A stretch of 5,296 nucleotides of DNA. It comes from Cyclobacteriaceae bacterium. GTDB lineage: Bacteria; Bacteroidota; Bacteroidia; Cytophagales; Cyclobacteriaceae. The notes beneath the pieces were generated by a model. It saw only the letters and a list, made by a program, of their open reading frames with translations. It ran no database searches and was not told the origin of the DNA. Of the stretch, positions 1-5,296 are shown piece by piece. The position numbers were made by a program, and so were the translations under genes. The stretch covers positions 1 through 5,296 of the forward strand of contig JAIENH010000688.1 of NCBI GenBank assembly GCA_019751475.1. The letters run 5' to 3'. Position 1 is the stretch's first letter, and every line of letters starts with the position of its first letter.

Positions 1-1474
1 CCGGAGTATCGAAGGTCTTCACGTTTTTCACACCGGCAGCGCTCAACATTTCGGCCGCATCGTTGGCCATGTCTTTGCGCATCTTGTATTCATTCTCTTT
101 AAACTCCGCATCGAACGTGAGTGTGGGCAAGCCATACTTGTCTTTCTTCTCTTTGTTCAACATCACTTTGTTATCTGGGCTTGGCAGAAACTCTCCAAAA
201 CCTCCAATGCCAATAGTCCACATGCCCGGTGTCTGTATGGATTCTTTCAAGTCTTTTCCGATGGCGTACTCCGCTACCATGCGTGACCATCCCTGGCGGC
301 CGGCACCTCCCTGGTAACCAAAGCCACGCAAATAGTCGCGCTTGTCTTTTCCTATGTTGCGGAAGCGAGGTATGTACACACCATTCGCCCTGCGGCCGGA
401 ATAGTATTTGTCTTCAAAGCCATCAACCTCACCGCTGGCACCTACCCCCAGGTGGTGATCCATAATGTTCCGCCCCAACTCACCGCTGTCGTTACCAAAA
501 CCATTTGGGAAACGGGTTGATACAGAGTTCATCATGATCTGCGTGGATCCAAAAGTGGAGGCGCAGAGGAAAATTAGGTTCGCATAGAATTCGGATTGCT
601 CTCCGGTCTCTGCATCTTGAATTTTCACTCCTGATGCTTTTCCTTTTTTCTCATCGTAGATCAATTCGATCACAATCGAATTAGGACGCAAGGTCATGTT
701 GCCTGTCTTCTCGGCCGCCACCAGTGTTGACGAGTTGCTGCTGAAATAGGCACCGTATGGACAACCACGGCTGCATAGGTTCCTGTATTGACAAGTGCCT
801 CGCTGCGGACTATGCGCCAATGGAGACGTGAGGTGGGCCACACGACCGATAGTCAACATGCGACCGAATTTATCCATCATGGATTTTTTTAAATCCAACT
901 CCACGCAATTCAATTCCATAGGTGGAAGGAATTTGCCGTCAGGCAATTGAGCAAGTCCTTCGTTCTGACCGCTCACACCGATGTAGCTTTCTACGTAATC
1001 GTACCAGGGCGCTATTTCTTTGTAGCGCACCGGCCAATCGATGGCGATGCCGTCTTTCGCATTAGCCTCAAAGTCAATATCACCGAGGCGGTAGCTCTGG
1101 CGTCCCCACATGATGGAGCGGCCGCCCACATGATAACCGCGCATCCAGTCAAAGCGTTTTGTTTCGGTATAAGGGTTCTCCAAATCATTTACAAACCAGT
1201 GCTTGGTAGACTGCCTTACGGTATAACCGGTGCGGTTTTGCACGCCTTGCTTTTCCAGATCTTCTTGTGTCGGCCTATCTCCGTTAGGAAATTCCCATGG
1301 GTCTTTGGTAGCGGTAGGGTAATCAGGATGTTTTACCATCGGCCCCCGCTCCAATACTAAGGTCTTCAGTCCTTTTTCGGTCAGCTCCTTTGCGGCCCAA
1401 CCTCCGCTGATACCGGTGCCCACCACGATGGCATCAAATGAGTTGTTTTTTTGCAATTCCGTATTCAAATACAT
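1..1474 (-). CDS. GMC-family FAD-dependent oxidoreductase, C-terminus cut off by window edge
   Basis: Translating the minus strand from ATG at 1474 gives 491 residues with no stop before the edge. The N-terminus is a Rossmann FAD-binding fold: VVGTGISGG at residues 17-25, with an acidic strand end LVLERG at 39-44. The GMC signature GYHVGGRSIMWG lies at 113-124. A cysteine cluster (C228, C234, C238 in CSRGCPYG) is typical of the gluconate-dehydrogenase-like branch. Residues from about 440 enter the C-terminal GMC domain. Family members run to about 560-580 residues, so the last 70-90, with the catalytic His and His/Asn pair, lie outside. The enzyme should oxidise a sugar, polyol or glycoside hydroxyl using FAD; the substrate cannot be read from sequence. 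No signal peptide is visible. Relatives often pair with a Tat-exported gluconate 2-dehydrogenase subunit 3, and none is encoded upstream here. An in-frame TAA at 1514-1516 with no intervening ATG supports the start. No Shine-Dalgarno sequence is seen. Confidence 0.93.
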   Translation of the reverse strand, partial: MYLNTELQKNNSFDAIVVGTGISGGWAAKELTEKGLKTLVLERGPMVKHPDYPTATKDPWEFPNGDRPTQEDLEKQGVQNRTGYTVRQSTKHWFVNDLENPYTETKRFDWMRGYHVGGRSIMWGRQSYRLGDIDFEANAKDGIAIDWPVRYKEIAPWYDYVESYIGVSGQNEGLAQLPDGKFLPPMELNCVELDLKKSMMDKFGRMLTIGRVAHLTSPLAHSPQRGTCQYRNLCSRGCPYGAYFSSNSSTLVAAEKTGNMTLRPNSIVIELIYDEKKGKASGVKIQDAETGEQSEFYANLIFLCASTFGSTQIMMNSVSTRFPNGFGNDSGELGRNIMDHHLGVGASGEVDGFEDKYYSGRRANGVYIPRFRNIGKDKRDYLRGFGYQGGAGRQGWSRMVAEYAIGKDLKESIQTPGMWTIGIGGFGEFLPSPDNKVMLNKEKKDKYGLPTLTFDAEFKENEYKMRKDMANDAAEMLSAAGVKNVKTFDTP

Positions 1475-1495
1475 GACTGGTTTGTTTTTACGCTT

Positions 1496-1527
1496 GGAAG
1501 ATAGTGGTTTCCATTATTTAAAATCAA
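1496..1527 (-). promoter_or_regulatory. Candidate Bacteroidota-type promoter for the GMC oxidoreductase
   Basis: On the minus strand TTG (1525-1527) is followed after 21 nt by TATCTTCC (1496-1503). This resembles the Bacteroidota pattern TTTG, about 19-21 nt, TAnnTTTG, with two mismatches in the downstream box. Transcription would begin about 10-15 nt upstream of the ATG. The match is weak and rests on pattern alone; readthrough from birA, which points the same way, is an alternative. Confidence 0.25.
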
Positions 1528-1544
1528 CTATTTCTTTTGGAAAC
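1507..1544. repeat. Short inverted repeat upstream of the GMC gene, possible operator
   Basis: GTTTCCA (1507-1513) and TGGAAAC (1538-1544) are perfect 7-bp inverted arms. Their centres are 31 bp apart, about three helical turns, around an AT-rich interior that includes the candidate TTG element. The placement would suit a dimeric regulator. However, a 7-bp dyad is expected by chance at a sizeable rate in a 111-bp gap, so this is only a candidate. The 24-nt AT-rich loop and lack of a U-tract argue against a terminator. The rest of the gap 1475-1585 shows no gene or convincing terminator. Confidence 0.2.
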
Positions 1545-1585
1545 ATGAATAGAACGTAGCCACGGTCGGTATTCGGGATGGACAA

Positions 1586-2341
1586 TTATTCCAAAAAGGT
1601 GATTTCCTTAAACAAATATCTGCGCATTGCTCCATGCACTTCCACACACAGGCGACCGTGATCGTCCACATCAGAAATGGTACCCGTAAACTCTCCTTCC
1701 GCGGAAGCGAACCGGCCCGAAGTCTGATGCTTATATAATATCTTCAGGTAGCGCTGTTTCAAATCGGTAGCACCGGCTCGCAGTTTCAGGTATTCGTCTT
1801 CCAGCTTCTTTAACAGTTGCTCAAAAACCTCAGACCGATCATGCGTAAGCTGACTGAAGTTATGAAGAGACGCGGCACGAGGGTGTGAAAATCGTTCTTG
1901 ATTCACGTTCAAGCCAATCCCTACACAAGAAGCTGTGATGGTGTTGGCTTGTATCTGGTTTTCTATGAGGATGCCTCCAATTTTTTTATCGTTCACAAAG
2001 ATGTCATTGGGCCACTTAAGTCGTACTGACTGTGGAACTTCTTGTTGCATCACGGCCGCCACCGCCAATGAGATACACATGTTTAAGTTAAACTGTGCAG
2101 CGGGCGGTAGAAACGATGGCCGCAGTAAAAATGAAAACATCAGATTCTTGCCGGCTTCGGCTTCCCAAACATTGCCGCGTTGGCCACGGCCAGCCGTCTG
2201 GTGATCAGTAATGATGACGGTGCCTTCCGGCAACTGCGATTGATTATTTAATTCATTAAGAAAAGAACTAGTAGAATGACATTCTGGCACGTAAACCAGT
2301 TTCTGACCCATGAAAAGGGTATTGGCAGGGATTTTATACAA
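1586..2341 (-). CDS. birA: Biotin--[acetyl-CoA-carboxylase] ligase (monofunctional BirA)
   Basis: This cytoplasmic enzyme activates biotin with ATP to biotinyl-5'-AMP and transfers it to a lysine of the biotin carboxyl carrier protein of acetyl-CoA carboxylase and related enzymes. The 251 residues carry the biotinyl-AMP loop GRGQRG (51-56, then W59), the catalytic-lysine motif KWPND (109-113), KKIGGILIE (119-127) and VGIGLNVN (140-147). A short SH3-like C-terminal domain covers about residues 205-251. There is no N-terminal helix-turn-helix, so it should not be the biotin-operon repressor type. The start is a TTG at 2339-2341: an in-frame TAA lies at 2348-2350, and the only nearby ATG (2309-2311, residue 11) would remove MYKIPANTLF, which resembles the usual N-terminus of Bacteroidota relatives. 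The STN motif near the biotin pocket reads STS (23-25). The gene is divergent from rsfS. Confidence 0.95.
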   Translation of the reverse strand: MYKIPANTLFMGQKLVYVPECHSTSSFLNELNNQSQLPEGTVIITDHQTAGRGQRGNVWEAEAGKNLMFSFLLRPSFLPPAAQFNLNMCISLAVAAVMQQEVPQSVRLKWPNDIFVNDKKIGGILIENQIQANTITASCVGIGLNVNQERFSHPRAASLHNFSQLTHDRSEVFEQLLKKLEDEYLKLRAGATDLKQRYLKILYKHQTSGRFASAEGEFTGTISDVDDHGRLCVEVHGAMRRYLFKEITFLE

Positions 2342-2351
2342 GGTATTTTAG
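2322..2351 (+). promoter_or_regulatory. Candidate promoter for rsfS-ftsH, inside the birA start
   Basis: TTG (2322-2324), a 19-nt spacer and TATTTTAG (2344-2351) match the Bacteroidota TTTG/TAnnTTTG pattern with one mismatch in the downstream box. Transcription would start near 2357, leaving a leader of roughly 35-40 nt before rsfS. The upstream element lies within the 5' end of birA. On the other strand TATCTTGG (complement of 2382-2389) resembles a birA downstream box but lacks a well-spaced partner. Pattern evidence only. Confidence 0.3.
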
Positions 2352-2393
2352 TTAGTTTTACGGTTTGTTTTATCCATCAACCCAAGATAGTGA

Positions 2394-2765
2394 ATGGCCA
2401 AGAGACGGAAGGCTGACAACTCCGAAAAATTAAGCCAATTGATCGTAAAAGGCATGCAGGAGAAGAAAGCTGGTGAAATTGTGGTGATGGACCTTCGCCT
2501 AGTAAAAAACGCTGTAGCTGACTTTTTCGTGATCTGTTCGGGTAATTCTGACAAGCAGCTTGACGCTATCGCTGACTCGGTGGATGAAATGGTTTACAAA
2601 GGATTGAAAGAAAATCCGTGGCATACCGAAGGCAAAAGCAATAAAGAGTGGCTCTTACTCGACTATGGTAGTGCAGTGGCGCATATCTTTAGACGAGACC
2701 GGAGGAGCTTCTTTGCCCTTGAAAAGCTGTGGGGCGATGCCGAAATCACGGAAATTGAAGATTAA
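2394..2765 (+). CDS. rsfS: Ribosomal silencing factor RsfS
   Basis: RsfS (Iojap/DUF143 family) binds ribosomal protein L14 on the 50S subunit and blocks joining to 30S, lowering translation when nutrients are scarce. The 123 residues are close to the usual family length. Conserved blocks are visible in order: VVMDLR (30-35), ADFFVICSGNSDKQ (42-55), EG (79-80) before WLLLDYGSAVAHIF (86-99), and ALEKLWGDA (108-116). The first ten or so residues are basic and the C-terminus is acidic. The start is firm, because an in-frame TGA (2391-2393) directly abuts the ATG and the next Met is residue 21, inside the conserved fold. No Shine-Dalgarno sequence is present, as is usual in Bacteroidota. It is divergent from birA by 52 bp and followed 56 bp later by ftsH on the same strand, probably as one transcript. 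Confidence 0.95.
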   Translation: MAKRRKADNSEKLSQLIVKGMQEKKAGEIVVMDLRLVKNAVADFFVICSGNSDKQLDAIADSVDEMVYKGLKENPWHTEGKSNKEWLLLDYGSAVAHIFRRDRRSFFALEKLWGDAEITEIED

Positions 2766-2821
2766 AACTAAAGAAACGCAACTACGTTATTGGATTCACT
2801 TACTACGATTAACTAAAGAGA

Positions 2822-4861
2822 ATGGACAAAGAGAGAAAAGACAAGAATGCACCACGCCTGCCACGCCCGAGCAATAACTATCAGATTTGGATCATCCTGG
2901 GATTGGTGGCTGTCATTTTTGGTGTAAGCTATTTTACAAAAAGCACAGAGCTGGTAGAAATTCAATCCAGCAAGTTTGAAGACATGGTGCAAAGCCGTGA
3001 CATCAAGAAATTGGTGTTGGTGAAGAACGAAGAGCAGGTGGAGATCACCTTGAAGGCTGAAGCCCTACAGAATGCGAAGTATAAAATGGAGTTGGAGCGC
3101 AGCAGCCCCTTTGGGCTAAACGCGAACGGCCCTCACTATAAAATGAAGATTGGGTCCATTGACAAGTTCATGGACAAATACGAACAGCTTTCTAAAAATA
3201 TTCCGCGCGAACAGCAAGTAGACTTAAGGGTAGAAGAGCGCAGCGACATCACCGGCATGCTGCTGAACTGGGGCTTCTTGTTCCTGTTGCTGTTTGGTTT
3301 CTGGATGTTGATGCGCAGAATGACCGGAGGTGGTGGCCCGGGTGGTCAGATTTTCAACATTGGAAAATCAAAAGCTGCACTCTTCGATGCGGAGAGCAAA
3401 GTAAAGATCACGTTTGAAGATGCTGCCGGCCTTGACGAGGCGAAAGAAGAAATCATGGAGATCGTAGAGTTCTTGAAGAACCCCTCCAAATTCACCAAGC
3501 TGGGAGGCAAAATCCCGAAAGGAGCACTCCTTGTGGGAGCACCCGGCACAGGTAAGACATTGTTGGCAAAGGCCGTGGCCGGTGAGGCAGGCGTGCCTTT
3601 TTTCTCGTTGTCGGGCTCTGATTTTGTGGAGATGTTTGTGGGCGTGGGCGCTGCCCGTGTGCGCGACTTATTCAAGCAAGCAAAAGAAAAAGCACCGTGT
3701 ATTATTTTCATCGATGAGATTGATGCTATCGGTCGCTCACGCGGACGAGGCCAGATACCTGGTGCCAACGATGAGCGCGAAAATACCTTGAACTCATTGC
3801 TGGTGGAGATGGACGGCTTTGCTACCGACAGCGGAGTGATCATCCTCGCGGCTACCAACCGCCCTGATGTGCTTGACTCGGCTCTCTTGCGACCAGGCCG
3901 CTTCGACCGTCAGATTAGCATTGACAAACCAGACATCAACGGACGTGAGGCGATCTTCAAAGTTCATCTCAAGCCAATAAAACTTTCAAAAGAAGTAGAT
4001 GTGAAAAAACTGGCTGCTCAGACTCCCGGCTTTGCCGGTGCTGAGATTGCCAACGTGTGTAACGAGGCCGCCCTGATTGCTGCGCGCAAAGAGAAGAAAG
4101 AGGTGGAGATGCAGGATTTTCAGGATGCCATTGACCGTGTTATTGGTGGCTTGGAGAAAAAGAATAAACTCATTTCACCGGAGGAAAAGAAAATTGTGGC
4201 CTACCACGAAGCTGGCCATGCGGTAGCAGGGTGGTTCCTTGAGCACGCAGACCCGCTCGTAAAAGTAAGCATCGTGCCGCGCGGTGTAGCGTCTCTTGGA
4301 TACGCACAATACTTGCCGAAGGAGCAGTTCCTTTATCAAACTGACCAGTTGATTGACGAGATGTGCATGGCGTTTGGTGGTCGCGTAGCAGAAGACATTG
4401 TGTTTAACAAGATATCGACTGGTGCGCTCAGCGACCTGGAGCGCATTACCAAAATGGCCTACAGCATCGTGACGGTGTACGGCATGAACAAAGAGATTGG
4501 CAACCTGTCTTTCTACGATAGCAAGCAGAACGAATACAATTTTCAAAAACCCTATTCCGATGCTACTGCTGAACGAATTGACAAGGAGGTAAAATCCCTG
4601 ATTGATTTCTGTTACCAGCGCACCAAGAAGTTGCTGAACGACCATCGCGACCAACTGGAAGTGATTTCGAAAGAACTTTTGGAAAAGGAAATACTTTTCC
4701 AAAATGATTTGGAACGGCTAATTGGCAAGCGGCCCTTCAACAGCCAGACTACCTATCAGAAATTCACCAACGGACAAAGCGACAAGGCTGCAGAAGTGCC
4801 TCCGGTAGCAACAGAGCCCGCCTCAGAACCTGCTCCGGCAGAGCCGAAAGCAGCTCAGTAA
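2822..4861 (+). CDS. ftsH: ATP-dependent zinc metalloprotease FtsH
   Basis: FtsH is a membrane-anchored hexameric AAA+ protease that extracts and degrades damaged membrane proteins and selected regulators. In its 679 residues I see a basic N-terminal tail, TM1 (about 20-38), a periplasmic region of about 108 residues, TM2 (about 147-164) and a GGGGPGG linker. The AAA+ module has Walker A GAPGTGKT (239-246, K245), pore loop FVGVG (272-276), Walker B IIFIDE (294-299) and the second region of homology ATNRPDVLD (344-352) with arginine fingers R357 and R360. The M41 protease domain has HEAGH (462-466) with a third zinc ligand candidate D538 in STGALSD. The last 25 or so residues are a Pro/Ala/Glu-rich tail. 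All key residues are intact, so it should be active. An in-frame TAA at 2810-2812 makes this the first possible ATG; a weak purine stretch AAAGAGA precedes it. Confidence 0.98.
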   Translation: MDKERKDKNAPRLPRPSNNYQIWIILGLVAVIFGVSYFTKSTELVEIQSSKFEDMVQSRDIKKLVLVKNEEQVEITLKAEALQNAKYKMELERSSPFGLNANGPHYKMKIGSIDKFMDKYEQLSKNIPREQQVDLRVEERSDITGMLLNWGFLFLLLFGFWMLMRRMTGGGGPGGQIFNIGKSKAALFDAESKVKITFEDAAGLDEAKEEIMEIVEFLKNPSKFTKLGGKIPKGALLVGAPGTGKTLLAKAVAGEAGVPFFSLSGSDFVEMFVGVGAARVRDLFKQAKEKAPCIIFIDEIDAIGRSRGRGQIPGANDERENTLNSLLVEMDGFATDSGVIILAATNRPDVLDSALLRPGRFDRQISIDKPDINGREAIFKVHLKPIKLSKEVDVKKLAAQTPGFAGAEIANVCNEAALIAARKEKKEVEMQDFQDAIDRVIGGLEKKNKLISPEEKKIVAYHEAGHAVAGWFLEHADPLVKVSIVPRGVASLGYAQYLPKEQFLYQTDQLIDEMCMAFGGRVAEDIVFNKISTGALSDLERITKMAYSIVTVYGMNKEIGNLSFYDSKQNEYNFQKPYSDATAERIDKEVKSLIDFCYQRTKKLLNDHRDQLEVISKELLEKEILFQNDLERLIGKRPFNSQTTYQKFTNGQSDKAAEVPPVATEPASEPAPAEPKAAQ

Positions 4862-4880
4862 TCCGTTCGGAAACATGAGA

Positions 4881-4917
4881 AGGCCAGTCACTCCAAACGA
4901 GTGGCTGGCTTTTCTTT
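4881..4917 (+). terminator. Intrinsic terminator of rsfS-ftsH
   Basis: Arms 4883-4893 (GCCAGTCACTC) and 4899-4909 (GAGTGGCTGGC) pair over 11 bp with a single U-G wobble and a 5-nt CAAAC loop. The stem can extend by G-U, A-U and A-U pairs into the T-tract TTTTCTTT (4910-4917). It begins 20 nt after the ftsH stop. Stem, tight loop and T-run together make a convincing factor-independent terminator on the plus strand. Confidence 0.88.
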
Positions 4918-4965
4918 GCCAGGATAGCGTCCCAAAAAGTTTAGAAATTCTGTGTTTCTTTGCCA
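4911..4965 (+). repeat. 11-bp direct repeat between ftsH and lpxH
   Basis: TTTCTTTGCCA occurs at 4911-4921, overlapping the T-tract of the terminator, and again at 4955-4965, ending immediately before the lpxH ATG. The copies start 44 bp apart and are exact. The second copy contains TTTCTTTG, which resembles the Bacteroidota downstream promoter box but lies too close to the start codon to be one for this gene. No function is evident. Confidence 0.4.
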
Positions 4966-5296
4966 ATGATGAAGGAAGAAGTCATTTCACTGCCAGCGGG
5001 CAAAAAGATATACTTCGCATCTGATTTTCATTTGGGTGTACCTACGCACGAAGCAAGTTTGACGCGTGAGCGAAAGATCGTGGCCTGGCTTGAATCGGTG
5101 CGCTCGGATGCGCACAGCATTTATTTGGTTGGTGATATTTTTGATTTCTGGTTTGAATACCGTCACGCCATACCCAAGGGTTTTATTCGCCTGCAGGGCA
5201 AGCTGGCAGAACTTTGTGATGCCGGCATTCACATCTGCTTTTTTACCGGCAACCACGACATGTGGATGTTTGATTATTTCCCCAAAGAATTGGGCA
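4966..5296 (+). CDS. lpxH: UDP-2,3-diacylglucosamine diphosphatase-like metallophosphoesterase (LpxH family), C-terminus cut off by window edge
   Basis: The first 110 residues are present and the frame is open at the right edge. Calcineurin-type metallophosphoesterase motifs appear in order: DFHLG (20-24, the D-x-H block), GDIFDFW (56-62, the GDxxD block) and GNHD (95-98). The FDFWFEY stretch after the second block is typical of the LpxH-like branch in Bacteroidota. LpxH cleaves UDP-2,3-diacylglucosamine to lipid X and UMP at the inner face of the cytoplasmic membrane in lipid A synthesis. Family members have about 240-260 residues, so over half is missing, including the later metal-binding GH and GHxH histidines. 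Two consecutive ATGs (4966 and 4969) could serve as start; an in-frame TAG at 4942-4944 limits any extension. The gene lies 104 bp after ftsH beyond a terminator, so it needs its own promoter, and I see no convincing one. A related phosphoesterase of other specificity remains possible. Confidence 0.85.
   Translation, partial: MMKEEVISLPAGKKIYFASDFHLGVPTHEASLTRERKIVAWLESVRSDAHSIYLVGDIFDFWFEYRHAIPKGFIRLQGKLAELCDAGIHICFFTGNHDMWMFDYFPKELG

Noticed and set aside
947..1360. 137-codon plus-strand open frame, and shorter ones at 63-317 and 229-465
   Set aside because: They lie entirely antisense to the GMC oxidoreductase, whose motifs fix the minus-strand frame. Their translations show no recognisable domain.
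1475..1585. Terminator or small gene between birA and the GMC gene
   Set aside because: No GC-rich hairpin with a T-run is found on the minus strand, and the only short plus-strand frame stops after four codons.
1935..2204. 89-codon plus-strand open frame
   Set aside because: Antisense to birA across its catalytic motifs, with no family resemblance.
2348..2554. 68-codon minus-strand open frame
   Set aside because: Overlaps the well-supported rsfS on the opposite strand, and the translation looks random.
2665..2877. 70-codon plus-strand frame bridging rsfS and ftsH
   Set aside because: Out of frame with both genes, it overlaps the conserved rsfS C-terminus and has no domain.
3346..3858. 170-codon minus-strand open frame, and a 175-codon one at 4175-4702
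   Set aside because: Long antisense shadows of the conserved FtsH AAA+ and protease regions, where codon bias keeps the opposite strand open. No domain or start signal is seen.
4955..4962. TTTCTTTG as a promoter box for lpxH
   Set aside because: It ends 3 nt before the ATG, so transcription would begin inside the gene, and no TTTG element lies at the right distance upstream.
4987..5256. 89-codon minus-strand open frame
   Set aside because: Antisense to the LpxH-like gene with its metal-binding motifs.

Overview
The window looks like ordinary chromosomal DNA from a member of the Bacteroidota, probably Cytophagales-like. The genus is not determinable by eye. The grounds are: an N-terminally short biotin ligase beginning MYKIPANTLF with the GRGQRG signature; RsfS directly followed by FtsH; an FtsH with an enlarged periplasmic region; near-absence of Shine-Dalgarno sequences; and weak TTG/TAnnTTTG-like promoter elements. 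Base composition is fairly even across the window, and I see no insertion sequence, phage gene, CRISPR array, tRNA or rRNA.

Layout. Positions 1-1474 (minus strand) hold the N-terminal 491 residues of a GMC-family FAD-dependent oxidoreductase whose C-terminus runs off the left edge. A 111-bp gap follows, with a possible promoter and a weak inverted repeat. Positions 1586-2341 (minus) encode BirA, a monofunctional biotin-protein ligase that appears to start at a TTG codon. A 52-bp divergent gap separates it from rsfS (2394-2765, plus), the ribosomal silencing factor. A further 56 bp leads to ftsH (2822-4861, plus), the membrane AAA+ zinc metalloprotease. A strong intrinsic terminator (about 4881-4917) ends that unit. 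The first 110 codons of an LpxH-type metallophosphoesterase start at 4966 and run off the right edge.

How the genes relate. rsfS-ftsH is the clear transcription unit and joins translational shutdown on the 50S subunit with membrane protein quality control. BirA supplies biotin to acetyl-CoA carboxylase, and LpxH acts in lipid A synthesis, so these neighbours fit an envelope and lipid housekeeping region. The GMC enzyme is probably unrelated sugar or polyol oxidation. I found no evidence of a new biological system. The points most worth a second look are the TTG start and the STS (instead of STN) motif in BirA, the missing partner subunit of the GMC enzyme, and the FtsH/LpxH adjacency.
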